Assembly (NCBI RefSeq): GCF_051200875.1 | Contig: NZ_CP195191.1 | Coordinates: forward strand, 3,348,001-3,412,000 | DNA length: 64,000 nucleotides | DNA from: Pseudotabrizicola sp051200875 | Lineage (GTDB): Bacteria; Pseudomonadota; Alphaproteobacteria; Rhodobacterales; Rhodobacteraceae | Direction of reading: 5' to 3' | Part shown: positions 17,510 to 27,200 of the stretch, one piece after another | Position numbering within the stretch: the stretch's first letter is position 1 | Layout: every line of letters starts with the position of its first letter | The notes under the pieces: generated by a model | What the model saw: the letters and a program-made list of their open reading frames with translations, nothing else | Databases searched by the model: none | Told to the model about the DNA's origin: nothing | Position numbers and translations under genes: made by a program

Positions 17510-18061
17510 GTGGAAATGAATAAGGAAACCGACGACTGGGATGTGCTCTTGGCTGCGGGGATCGCAGGCGATTCCGCGGCCTATCGTCGTTTTCTTTATC
17601 TGGTTACCCCGGTTATTCGGGGCATTGTCAGATCACGAGGTACGGCTTTGGGTGAGGCTGTTTGCGAAGACATCGTTCAGGAAGTTCTGTTGGCGGTTCA
17701 CCTGAAGCGCCACACATGGAAGCAGGACAGCCCGGTGCGGCCATGGGTCTATGCCATCGCGCGCTACAAAGTGGTGGACGGGTTTCGCTCTCGGGGGCAG
17801 CGCGTCCATGTCCCTATTGAAAGCGTTGCAGAAAGCCTGCCAGCAGCCGAGGCCGCAGATCCGACCGTCGCGTGGGATATGGAAAAGATGATCGGCAAAT
17901 TGGATGGACGTTCTGCTGATATCGTTCGCCGGATCGGTTTGAACGGAGAAAGCATCGCTGAGACGGGAGAAGCCCTGCTGATGAGTGAAGGCGCCGTTCG
18001 AGTGGCATTGCACCGCGCCTTGAAACGCCTTGCGGCATTGCGCGAAAGGTTCGTCGAATGA
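17510..18061 (+). CDS. ECF-family RNA polymerase sigma factor (SigF-like)
   Basis: A 183-residue extracytoplasmic-function sigma factor. Region 2 covers about residues 25-95, with EDIVQEVLLAVHLKRHTW and the -10 recognition stretch PVRPWVYAIARYKVVDGFR. Region 4 covers about 125-180 with a helix-turn-helix (GESIAETGEALLMSEGAVRVALHRALKRL). It may start at GTG 17510 or ATG 17516; neither has a good ribosome-binding site. It shares ATGA with the downstream NrsF-type anti-sigma gene, a pairing known from Caulobacter SigF/NrsF. Confidence 0.92.
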   Translation: MEMNKETDDWDVLLAAGIAGDSAAYRRFLYLVTPVIRGIVRSRGTALGEAVCEDIVQEVLLAVHLKRHTWKQDSPVRPWVYAIARYKVVDGFRSRGQRVHVPIESVAESLPAAEAADPTVAWDMEKMIGKLDGRSADIVRRIGLNGESIAETGEALLMSEGAVRVALHRALKRLAALRERFVE

Positions 18062-18690
18062 AGACCGATGATTTGATCCGCACGCTTTCAGAAGACAGGG
18101 TGCAAGAGCCTTCAACCTGGAAATCCATGTTGGTCTGGGTCATTCCGGCTGGCATCTGTTCGCTGTTTCTTCTCTTGGCCAGTCTTGGGCCGCGTGTCGA
18201 TTTGGCCGCCGCCCTTGGCAACCCGGTGTCCGTGATGCGCTATGTCCTGTCCGGGCTGCTTGCCGTTATTTCTGCCCGTGCGGTGCTGTCGCTTGCTCGC
18301 CCCGAGGCCGACCTGCGCGCGGTTTGGCCGGTTCTGATCGTTCCGGCAATTGCCGTGGCACTTTGGGTCTGGGCATGGGTGGGCGTTCCCGCCGAAGGGC
18401 GCCAGATGGCGATTGTGGGCAAGACGATGGTCACCTGTTTGGTGACCATTCCGATCCTGTCAATTCTTCCCGTCGGTGCAATCTTTATCGCGCTCCGGGG
18501 GGCTGCCCCAACTGTGCCTGCGAAAGCCGGGGCATTGGCAGGGTTGACCGGAGGCGGCCTCGCCGCGGCGATCTATGCGATCCATTGCACCGAAGACAGC
18601 CCGCTTTTCTATGTCACATGGTACGGATTGGCGATCCTTTTCGTCACCAGTGTCTCGGCATTGCTCGGCGCGCGCCTGCTGCGCTGGTAA
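18058..18690 (+). CDS. NrsF-type membrane anti-sigma factor (DUF1109)
   Basis: A 210-residue inner-membrane protein with six hydrophobic segments after a polar N-terminal stretch (residues 1-22) that would bind the sigma factor. Two cysteines stand at positions 127 and 177. From memory, Caulobacter NrsF has functionally required cysteines at 131 and 181 that respond to chromate and cadmium; the identical 50-residue spacing supports the same sensing role. It starts inside the stop codon of the sigma gene, so the pair is co-translated. No obvious target gene is adjacent. Confidence 0.9.
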   Translation: MKTDDLIRTLSEDRVQEPSTWKSMLVWVIPAGICSLFLLLASLGPRVDLAAALGNPVSVMRYVLSGLLAVISARAVLSLARPEADLRAVWPVLIVPAIAVALWVWAWVGVPAEGRQMAIVGKTMVTCLVTIPILSILPVGAIFIALRGAAPTVPAKAGALAGLTGGGLAAAIYAIHCTEDSPLFYVTWYGLAILFVTSVSALLGARLLRW

Positions 18691-18774
18691 GTTCGGGCAG
18701 ACAGATTGAAAAGGCTGTCTTCTTCCGCTTCTTTCCACTTGCCCCTGCTTGGACAGACCATTAAACGGGTCGGC

Positions 18775-18864
18775 GGAGTGGTGGCCGAGTGGTCGAAGGC
18801 ACACCCCTGCTAAGGGTGCAGGCGGGGAACCGTCTCGAGGGTTCGAATCCCTTCCACTCCGCCA
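18775..18864 (+). tRNA. tRNA-Ser (anticodon GCT)
   Basis: A complete class II tRNA of 90 bases including the encoded CCA. The acceptor stem GGAGTGG pairs with CCACTCC, followed by discriminator G and CCA. The D arm begins at GCCGAG, the anticodon loop is CTGCTAA with GCT at 18809-18811, and a long serine-type variable arm follows. The T arm contains GGGTTCGAATCCC. It reads AGC/AGU codons. It marks the left edge of the accessory stretch, and tRNA 3' ends are common integration sites, but no repeated copy of its 3' end was found downstream. Confidence 0.97.
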
Positions 18865-19242
18865 CAATATCAATCTAACAAACTGTTTTTCGTGGTGTCT
18901 TTTGGATTTCACGGATTTCTGGCTAGAATTGTGGATACAGTTGAAGTCTGAGAAACAGGTCAGCGGAAATTCCCGTGCGCTCAGAGTAGGTTCCCAAGTT
19001 CCGAAGGCAACTTGCTGTCGGTGCTATTGCCGATTTCTACACGGCCGAGTTTTCAACATTGGACACCGTAAGCCGACGGGATTTCGAGACTTTGATCCAA
19101 GAGTACTTTGCTTGCAGCTCAAGAAACGGGTCAGCTCCCATCAATCATACCTACGGGGGCGTGATTCAGGCTCGGCAACGAGACGGATCAAAGGGTCCTG
19201 AACCTAGTGGGGAAGCTGAACATCAGTTCAACCCTTTTGCGC
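18865..19242. other. Gene-poor stretch after tRNA-Ser
   Basis: 378 bases with only short, unconvincing open frames. It is less GC-rich than the left flank. No terminator, transposase relic or direct repeat of the tRNA end is evident. It also contains the 3' flank of the hybrid kinase gene, which ends at 19243 on the minus strand. Confidence 0.5.
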
Positions 19243-21051
19243 TCATCTGACGTATTTCTGAAGCATGGATGCCAGATCGGCTTCGCGGAGCGGCTTGGTG
19301 TATGTCGCAGTCATGCCTGCGTCGATCAGCGCCTTGTGCTCGACATCATCTTCTGACGCGGTGATGCCAATGACTGGGATAGCATTTTTCGAGGTGTCGA
19401 GCGCGCGGATCCAGCGTGTAACTTCATCGCCATTCGCGAACGGCATGTAATGGTCCATCAAGACAACGTCGAAATCTTCGGTCTGCAGCAAGTTAAAGGC
19501 TTCCTGGCCGTCAGCGGCCTGGGTGCTGCTGCAGCCTAGCCGATCAAGCATCGCCGAAAGCACGATGCGGTTGATTTCGTTGTCGTCGGCTACAAGGATA
19601 CGCAAGGTGCGTCCTTCTGCGGGTTGCGCGCGTTCTTCTGGTGGGGCCGCTTTGTAGGCTTCGACCACATTACGGCTCCGCACGCATGGTAGCTCTATCG
19701 AGAAGACGCTGCCCGCGCCTTCGACACTCTCTACACTGATGTCACCGTTCAGGCTTTCAACAATGCGTTTGCAGATAGAGAGGCCCAGGCCGGTACCTTC
19801 GACCTTAGGCGCACCTGCATTTTCGATGCGCCCGAATTCTTGGAAAAGCCTGTGCTGCATGTCACGGCTGATGCCACGCCCCGAGTCCTCAACACGGACG
19901 CGTATGCGCTCTCCCTTATGCCCATCGACGGTATCGACATGGACCACGATCTTCCCGACGTCGGTGAATTTAAGCGCGTTGCTGAGCAGATTGTCGATCA
20001 CCTGGCGCAGGCGCTTCGGGTCCGTCTGCAGACTCTTCGGAACGCTTTCAGAAATGGCCAAGTGCAGCTGGACCGGTTTGCGCGCAGCATAGGGTTGCCA
20101 CGCCTCTACAATCGAGGCTAACAGATCGCCGATCCGGACATCGTCCACTTCAACCGTAAAATTCCAGCCGTCAGAGCGCGAAACTTCGATGATGTCCGAC
20201 AGCAGGAAAAGCATCTGCCGGCCACTGGCAAGAGCGACCTGCAAAAGCCGCTCCCGATCGCCGCCGGTTTGATCCGAGGACAAAAGTTCGAGACTTGAGA
20301 TGATCGCACTCATCGGGGTCCGGATGTCGTGGCTGATCATTGCAAGAAAGCGCGACTTTTGCTGGTCGGAATTGACCGCGTGGCTGCGGGCCTCTTCCAG
20401 GGAACGGCCGAGGGTTTGCAGTTGTGTGACCTGTTCCTCCAGTAGCTTTCGTTGCCGGCGTAGACGCGCTTCGGTAGAGATATGTGAGGTGACATCGGTG
20501 TAGGTAGCGATCAGCCCGCCCGAATCCCGTGTGCTGACCTTGATCTCAATCGCCGTACCATCGGCGAGCACATCAAAATACTCACCTGACTTGAGGCCCC
20601 CCAATCGCCCATTCACCGAGAGCGGCTTGGCCTGTTGCCCGTCGTTGTCCGAAGGCAAGAACAGGTCCGAAAAGTCACGAATGCCCATGCCTTTATACAG
20701 TGCAGTCTTCCCGAGCTTGTAAAGCCGCAGGAATTCGTCATTCCATGCGACCAACTGGTCGAATTCGTCAACCACAACAACGCCTTGGTTGATGCTGTCC
20801 AAGATCATCGATTGGAATTGGTTGGTTCGTTGCAACTCGTTCGCAGCGCGATACAACTGGTTCGACTGAATCTGAAGGTCGCGTAGAGCGGGCCCAGCGG
20901 CTACACTGGCAGGACCGCCCATGTCCTTCCCGTCGGAGTTGGTCCGGGGCACTTCGCTTGCCACGTCTATGGCAGACTTATTGGGCCGTGCACCTTTGCC
21001 GTCCATGTCTGACATCTGAGGTCGCCCTCGTGGGTTTGCGGGATGAGTCAT
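19243..21051 (-). CDS. PAS-containing hybrid sensor histidine kinase/response regulator
   Basis: A 602-residue soluble kinase with no membrane segment. Order: polar N-terminus, a short coiled coil near 58-78, a PAS domain at about 80-195, a second coiled coil, HisKA with phospho-acceptor His241 in ISHDIRTPMSA, HATPase with the N box DNLLSNALKFT near 353, G1 DSGRGIS and G2 GTGLGLS, and a receiver domain at about 483-600. The receiver holds the acidic pair D489/D490 and acceptor Asp533 (VLMDHYMP). All catalytic elements look intact. It is the last gene of the BLUF/EAL operon, overlapping the EAL gene by four bases. Its output partner (Hpt or regulator) is not in the window. Confidence 0.94.
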   Translation of the reverse strand: MTHPANPRGRPQMSDMDGKGARPNKSAIDVASEVPRTNSDGKDMGGPASVAAGPALRDLQIQSNQLYRAANELQRTNQFQSMILDSINQGVVVVDEFDQLVAWNDEFLRLYKLGKTALYKGMGIRDFSDLFLPSDNDGQQAKPLSVNGRLGGLKSGEYFDVLADGTAIEIKVSTRDSGGLIATYTDVTSHISTEARLRRQRKLLEEQVTQLQTLGRSLEEARSHAVNSDQQKSRFLAMISHDIRTPMSAIISSLELLSSDQTGGDRERLLQVALASGRQMLFLLSDIIEVSRSDGWNFTVEVDDVRIGDLLASIVEAWQPYAARKPVQLHLAISESVPKSLQTDPKRLRQVIDNLLSNALKFTDVGKIVVHVDTVDGHKGERIRVRVEDSGRGISRDMQHRLFQEFGRIENAGAPKVEGTGLGLSICKRIVESLNGDISVESVEGAGSVFSIELPCVRSRNVVEAYKAAPPEERAQPAEGRTLRILVADDNEINRIVLSAMLDRLGCSSTQAADGQEAFNLLQTEDFDVVLMDHYMPFANGDEVTRWIRALDTSKNAIPVIGITASEDDVEHKALIDAGMTATYTKPLREADLASMLQKYVR

Positions 21052-21770
21052 TTGGGTAAACGGAAGACTTTGGACAGGGTGCCTAATGTTGGCCGCGCGA
21101 GGAGCGCACCCTGAAACAGGGTAATACCTTCATCGAGGAACCAGAAATACTCGCTTTCGGTCTCTATCCCTTCGGCGATGATGTCAATGCCAAGGTCGCT
21201 GCAGGTTCGGGCGATGCCGCGCACGATGGCTTGACGAGGGCCGTGGCGTTCGATGCCACGCACGAGCTTTGGATCGAGTTTAACCACCTCGGGCTGGAAA
21301 TCCGCAAGCAGGTTAAGACCCGCATAGCCGGCACCGAAGTCGTCGATCACAAGCCTCAGCCCGGCCTGGCGCAGGTCATCGCTTCTCTTCGCGAATGTCG
21401 CAGGATCCACAATGATTTCGCTTTCGGTAATTTGTAGCAGGAGCTGTTCTCCCGGTACATGATACAGCTCCGCGGCTTCTAATGTGGAATGCATCGCATC
21501 CGCCGAGTTTTCAAGTACACTTGGCATGACGCTGACATTGAGATGCGTATCGAGCCCCGCCATTCCGGCGATGCGAATGGCTTCATGCCGGAATAAGGCG
21601 TCGGCCCGTGCAAGAAGATCTGCGCGGATCGAGAGAAAAAGCGATTGTGCCGTCTCTCCGCGTTTTCCACGCACCAACGCTTCCTGCGAATAGATGCGAC
21701 CACTCCCCGCGTCGATGATCGGTTGGAAAGCGATATCAAATTCGGGAAGAGAGCAGTCGTTCATCGCCAT
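21048..21770 (-). CDS. Stand-alone EAL-domain cyclic di-GMP phosphodiesterase
   Basis: A 240-residue protein that is essentially one EAL domain. Every metal and catalytic position is present: Glu30 in the EALVR motif, Asn78, Glu116 in ITESE, Asp143 and Asp144 in DDFGAG, Lys164 in VKLD, Glu200 in AEGIET and Gln220 before GALLARP. It should therefore hydrolyse cyclic di-GMP to pGpG. It has no sensor of its own. It overlaps the upstream BLUF-EAL gene by ten bases and the downstream kinase by four, so its control is probably through these partners. Confidence 0.94.
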   Translation of the reverse strand: MAMNDCSLPEFDIAFQPIIDAGSGRIYSQEALVRGKRGETAQSLFLSIRADLLARADALFRHEAIRIAGMAGLDTHLNVSVMPSVLENSADAMHSTLEAAELYHVPGEQLLLQITESEIIVDPATFAKRSDDLRQAGLRLVIDDFGAGYAGLNLLADFQPEVVKLDPKLVRGIERHGPRQAIVRGIARTCSDLGIDIIAEGIETESEYFWFLDEGITLFQGALLARPTLGTLSKVFRLPK

Positions 21771-22954
21771 TCGGGAATACGCACGTCGGTTGGGAATTCG
21801 TTCAATCTCGGGTTTCCGAAAAAGCCTCCCTGGAACATGTCGATACCTTCGGACACCAACCAGTCGAACTCGCTTTCCGTCTCAACGTGCTTGGCTATGA
21901 CATCAATTCCCAAGTCGTTGCAGGTCTGCACGAGGCCGCGAATAATCGCCTGCTTTGTGCCGTTCTTGTCGATATCCCGTACGAGTTGTTCGTTCAGGGC
22001 GATGCTGTTGGGCTGACTTGTCTCCATCTGATTCAGATCGGAGCGTCCGGCACCAAAGTGATCGAGACAGATCTTCAGGCCATTTTCCTTACAGTCCTGG
22101 ACAATCGTCAGGACCGAATCCCGGTCGGTATCGAGGTAGTCTTGGTTGAGCTCAAGCGTTAGGCTTCGGTTCATCAGGTTCTGCGCCTTGGCCTGATCGA
22201 TGATGGACTGCATCTTTCGAACGGCGTCGTCTGCACTCGTCGGTCGCAGATTGATGTTGATGCCAAAGTCCGCATCGGGTCGATCCGAGAACAGCATCGC
22301 ACGCTTACGGGCTTCCTCTTCGATTACGCCGACCACATCAGCACCTTGATCGGCAGCCGTTACTTCACGCTGCATACGGATGTCCCAAGCCAACGCCTCG
22401 AAGGAAATTACTCTGCCTTGGGACACGGAAATGATCGGTTGGAAGGCAACCCCCATCCCCTCGACAGCCGGTGCGACATGAGCAGCTTGTGTGGCGACGG
22501 GTGCCGCCGGCTTTGTCCGGGGCGCTTTGCTGCGCCAGCGACCGTCCTTGAATGCCGTCAGCAGCTTCTGGGCGCGGCCAGGCACCAGTGACCGGACCGC
22601 GTCAGCGTTCGAAAGGAAATCGTTCCATCCGGTTGTCCGCTCAAGATCCTCTCTGCTAATGTCGGCGAAACCCATGCTCCAGTCCGAAAACGCGCGGCGC
22701 GGGATCGACTCGCGAACGATCGTGACGATATTGCCATGCCGCGGGTCCTCGCTGATCGTCTCAAAAAGCGCGTCGATATCAGCTTCGTTGCCTTCAATGA
22801 CCTGCAGAAAACTGCCCTCGATATGGAGCAACATCCCGCTGATATTGAGGGAGGTATTCTTGCTGCGCGCACTTCCGAGAAGAGCCAACAATTCTTCTGG
22901 GCCAAAGTGGGTCTTGGCGGCGCTGCTGTATATGATGTGGATCAAGCGTGCCAT
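21761..22954 (-). CDS. BLUF blue-light receptor fused to a degenerate EAL domain
   Basis: A 397-residue protein. Residues 2-95 form a BLUF (FAD-binding blue-light) domain. Tyr9, Asn33, Gln51, Trp92 and Met94 align with a constant offset of 12 to the AppA photocycle residues Tyr21, Asn45, Gln63, Trp104 and Met106 known from the literature. A linker (about 125-165) leads to an EAL domain at 166-390. That domain keeps Glu186 of EAL but has Gln271 for the TE glutamate, His299 for the second Asp of DDFG, Ala319 for the catalytic Lys and Lys355 for the AEG Glu. It is therefore probably inactive as a phosphodiesterase, as in E. coli BluF (YcgF). It is the first gene of a three-gene operon. Confidence 0.95.
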   Translation of the reverse strand: MARLIHIIYSSAAKTHFGPEELLALLGSARSKNTSLNISGMLLHIEGSFLQVIEGNEADIDALFETISEDPRHGNIVTIVRESIPRRAFSDWSMGFADISREDLERTTGWNDFLSNADAVRSLVPGRAQKLLTAFKDGRWRSKAPRTKPAAPVATQAAHVAPAVEGMGVAFQPIISVSQGRVISFEALAWDIRMQREVTAADQGADVVGVIEEEARKRAMLFSDRPDADFGININLRPTSADDAVRKMQSIIDQAKAQNLMNRSLTLELNQDYLDTDRDSVLTIVQDCKENGLKICLDHFGAGRSDLNQMETSQPNSIALNEQLVRDIDKNGTKQAIIRGLVQTCNDLGIDVIAKHVETESEFDWLVSEGIDMFQGGFFGNPRLNEFPTDVRIPEWR

Positions 22955-23276
22955 GACGGGCCTTTCAACGACTTGAATTGTGGGGCTGCAAGGTAGGTTA
23001 TTGTCAGGTGGACTAGAGTATCAAGTGGATTAATAACGCCTAGCCTAAGCAAAGCCCAAGTTGACATAGGGATTGGCGGATTATCCGAAAGTATCGCCGG
23101 ATACCGGATAGGTTAGCGATGTTGGCTGGCCAAAGTCGCGGTGTCGTGGCTGGCGCAATCCAAGGTTCAATTTCAGTAGGCGCGGCAGTCGGTATTGAGG
23201 CTTGCCTAAGTTGGACCCGTCGCGGTTTGGGGCCGCAGCTTTTGATGGCATAATGTGCAGCAAAGGACACGAACTA
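22955..23276. other. Upstream region of the BLUF operon
   Basis: About 320 bases carrying the promoter of the leftward signalling operon. It contains inverted TATCCG (23082-23087) and CGGATA (23098-23103) half sites around GTATCGC. No coding region is supported; short leftward frames here have no recognisable family. Confidence 0.4.
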
Positions 23277-24000
23277 TTGGCACAGGGAAATCGGATGAAT
23301 TCCGTCAGGATGCTGTGCGAATTGCAGTGATCAGCGGTCTGACATGGCGTCAATGGGCCGATGATATGGACCTTGCGCTTTCGACGCTGAACTAATGGGT
23401 GAACGCGCACCGCGACACGGACGAAATATCGCCCGAGGATCGCGGGATTGAGCGGGAGAGCGACTGGCTTCGGCCCGAGGACCATATCCCTATCGAGGAT
23501 AGGGGTATATTGAAAGAAGCCGCCCAGTTCTTTGCGAGCCAAAAGCCATCAGGTTTCGGTTCGTTGAAAAACAGCGTGAGGCATTCCCGATCAACCGACT
23601 GTGTCAGTTTATGACCGTCAATCCACGCAAAAGGCACCGAATAACCAAGGAACTGAAGGGGGAGGAATTGATGTGTGACAAAGGCGCTTCGGTCGCCTGA
23701 TACACTAGAACGGGATTGCCGTTGGAAAGAACACGCACGCTTATGGCGACGACGGGCAATGGCCACGTGTTCACCATCGCTAAACTGCTGGGCCGTGACT
23801 TCACTGCATATCGACCCAGCCAGAAATTGGCGGTCGATATCAGCTACATCTGGACCCGAGAGGGTTGGCTGTATCTGGCGACGGTCATGGGCAACCATGC
23901 GGCAAGCCGGGACGGCGATCTTTGGATACATCAACGGCTACTACAATCCGCGCTGCCGCTCTTGGCCCAAGTGGCGCGGCCTTCTCGCTGCCAGTCCTGA
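23277..24000 (+). pseudogene. IS3-family transposase remnant (OrfA and OrfB fragments)
   Basis: A decayed insertion element read on the plus strand in several frames. Bases 23285-23390 give FRQDAVRIAVISGLTWRQ and LALSTLN, an IS3-type OrfA helix-turn-helix, cut by a stop. 23400-23545 give the leucine-zipper end of OrfA (GILKEAAQFFASQKP). From about 23555 OrfB begins (EKQREAFPINRLCQFM). A block at 23800-23880 encodes the DDE-domain segment AVDISYIWTREGWLYLA. 23925-23960 resemble the OrfB end (GYINGYYNPR). Frameshifts, an internal stop and a large deletion make it non-functional. No terminal inverted repeats were identified. Confidence 0.82.
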
Positions 24001-24257
24001 ATTTGGGGTAGGGTGAACAGAGACTCGTTCGCTTTCGTTTGACACCACCGAGGGTATCAATGAGAGCCTCAGAAGTTGCCTTGGACCAGACCGCGACCTT
24101 CCTGTCTCCTGCTCGACTATCCTAAAGGCCAGTAGACACTGCTTCTAGACTAGAGAGTTCACCGATTGCCCGTCTGCCACACTTTCGCGATTCAATAGAT
24201 ATTCGCCCTCGATAACCGCACGATTTGCGGTCCTGCCACACCAACAAAGGTGAAGTC
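24001..24257. other. Intergenic region upstream of the DUF11 protein gene
   Basis: About 257 bases without a gene, containing the promoter of the large surface protein. An AAAGGTGA Shine-Dalgarno lies six bases before the ATG at 24258. No clear terminal repeat of the neighbouring IS3 relic could be picked out. Confidence 0.4.
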
Positions 24258-27200
24258 ATGTTGCCCGCCGCTTTACGCCACACGCCCCGAGGCGGCGCCG
24301 ACCTCACCCACATCCCGCGTTGCGACCGCAAACGCCACAGCCGCGTCAGAGATACCATGCGAAAGTTCCTTTCTTCCTTCTTGGCTGCGCTGGCAGTTTT
24401 GATGCGTGCCAGACCAGCGACTGCAGCCTTTCTTTTTGTCGCGCTGGTCCTGATGCAACCATCTCAGGGCGAGGCGCAGTCCGTATCAAACACTTGCACG
24501 GCGCAGGGCGGTACTGTCGGCGCGAACTTGTTTGCCAGCAACGGAAGCTTCGGGACCGGGTCAGGCACGGCCGGAACAACGGGCAGCCCCCTTCCTGCCG
24601 GAACGACCGATTACACGTTCGCGACCTACAGCGGCGGCTCGCCGAACGACGGCCAGTATTCCATTGTGAACCGGCTGAATACCAACACGTTCAACTACTG
24701 GTTCAGCAACGTATCTGATCACACGACCGGTACGGTCAGTGGTCAGATGATGGTCGTCAACGCAGCCTTTGCGCCGGGCGTGTTCTACCGGCAAACTCTT
24801 ACCGTCACGCCGAACACCAACTACGACTTTTCCGGATGGATGCTGAACCTTGCGAACCCGACTTCGACGGGGTGGACGAGCTATCCCAGCCCGCCCGGTG
24901 TATTTGGTGACCCGACGCAGCCGGGGGGGAACCAAGCGCCCAACGTGAGCTTCATGGTGAACCGGGTTGGGCTGGACGCAGCGCCGATCGATATCTTCAA
25001 TACAGGGAACATCCCCTTTACCTCGGCACCGACTTGGGTCCAGTACGGCGGCATCTTTAACTCGGGTTCGGCGACATCGATCCAATTCGCTTTCAGAAAC
25101 AACGCTCCGGGTGGCGTCGGGAACGACTTTGCCTTGGATGACCTGCGCGTGGCACCGTGCAATGGATTGCCTGTCGGTTCGATAAGCGGCGTGCTTTACG
25201 AAGACAGCGCGGGCAACAACATCTATAACGCGGGAATAGATCCGCTGCTTCCGGCTGGTACGGTCGTGAACCTGTTCAATTCGAGCGGAGCACTGGTTTC
25301 GTCGCAGAAGATCAATGCGTCCGGAGCCTACTCCTTCACGAACATCCTTGCCGGCAGCGGATACCAACTGCGGGTCGAGTCCGCCACGGTTCCTGCTGGA
25401 TATTCCTTCTCGGCCAACGCCTCGGGCGCGAACACGACCGGGATACAGACCGGAGTGACGGTCTCGTCTGGAACGACGCTAGCTAACCAGAACTTCGGCT
25501 TCCGGCGCCCGACCGACCTGGCGATTACGAAGACGAACGCGGTGACGGCGGTCAACGCCGGTGGGACGACGACCTATACCGTCCGTGTGACGAATAATGG
25601 TCCGGGCACAATCACCAGCGCGACCCTGTCTGACCCGGTGGCGGCCGGGCTTTCGAAGACCGCAGTCGCTTGTTCGGCGACGCCCGGCCAGTGCGTGACC
25701 GCGCCGACTGTTTCTCAGATTCAGGCGGGTTTCTCGCTGCCGACGCTGGCCTCGGGCCAGTTCTATGAAGTTCGGGTGACGGCAACCGTTACGGCGACCT
25801 CAGGTTCGGTGTCCAACGTTGCAACCGCGACAGTGCCGTCGGGCACAACCGACCCCACTCCGGGCAACAACTCGGCGACCGACACGGATACGGTGACGCC
25901 GGTTGCCGATCTGTCGGTGACGAAGACCAACGCTGTGACTGCCGTCGACGCGGGCGGGTTGGCGACCTATGTTGTCCGCGTGACGAACAACGGACCGTCT
26001 TCGGTTACCGGAGCAACCCTCTCTGACCCGGTGGCGACCGGCCTGAGCAAGATCGCTATCGCCTGTTCGCTGACGCCCGGCCAGTGCACCGTGGCGCCGA
26101 CCGTTTCTCAGATTCAGGCGGGTTTCTCGCTTCCGACGCTTGCCTCGGGCCAGTTCTATGAGGTGATCGTGACGGCAACCGTTACGGCGACCTATGGTTC
26201 GGTGTCCAACGTTGCAACCGCGACAGTGCCGTCGGGCACAACCGACCCGAGCGCGGGCAACAACTCGGCCACGGATACGGATACTGTCACACCCGTGTTT
26301 GTGCCGCCGCCATTCTCGCCCGGCCCCGGCCTGTCGACCAGCCTGTGCGGCGTGACCCCGGCCACCGACGCCTGGGACGGCTATGCGATCAGCTGGACCA
26401 ACAACTCGCCCCTGACCACCAATTCGCGCACCGACATCTTCGCCTCGATGGGTGCCGAGACCGCCTCGGGCCTCAACTCTACCGTCTTCAACACGATCCT
26501 CGAGATCGACCGGACTTCCGTTCCCGCGGCGTACGATTCGGGCCGGTATCTGGGCTATAGCTTTACCACCACCAACTTCACCGGCATCGCCGAGATCTGG
26601 GGCATCGGCGTCGGCGCTCTGGGCGAGATGTTGCCGACCTATGCCGAGAACAGCGGTGCCTTCAGCTTCTCGGTGCTGATTGACGACGACCCGGCCTTCG
26701 CCAGCCCCGACGTGTTGCTGACCCAGGGCAACATTGACCAGATCAACTTCCCCGATGCACAGGCCACCTACACCCAGGACACCGGGTGGAACATGTATGG
26801 CTTCGGCCATTGGGATGTGGACGGCAAGGTCGTGCAGGTCCAGCCTAACACCACCTATTACGTCCGCGCCTACATCTACGACGACATTGCCTCGGGCTAT
26901 CACTGGAGCCAGCAGTTCGCGGACATCGTGATGTGGGACGACTTCACGCTGAAGGCCTCTAGCTGCGTGCCGACGCCGATCGACGCCATCGACGACGACT
27001 ATTCCGCCACCCCGGTTGATGGCATCGTCGGGGGCACCGCCGGCAATGCCCTCGCCAACGACACGTTCAATAGTGTCGCGGCAGATCCCGCGCTTGTCAG
27101 CCTGTCGGTCCTGACCCCCGCCACGCCCATCGGTGGCGCCCCGGTTCCCTATCTGGTGACCGCGGACGGCGCCGGCGAGGGGGACGTGATCGTGCCCGCC

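Noticed and set aside
23040..23270. Leftward open frame upstream of the BLUF gene
   Set aside because: No family resemblance and no ribosome-binding site, and it lies in a region with transposon scars.
18865..24257. Second attachment site (repeat of the tRNA-Ser 3' end) expected for an integrated island
   Set aside because: No repeat of the tRNA 3' portion was seen by eye downstream, so an integrase-type island is not claimed.
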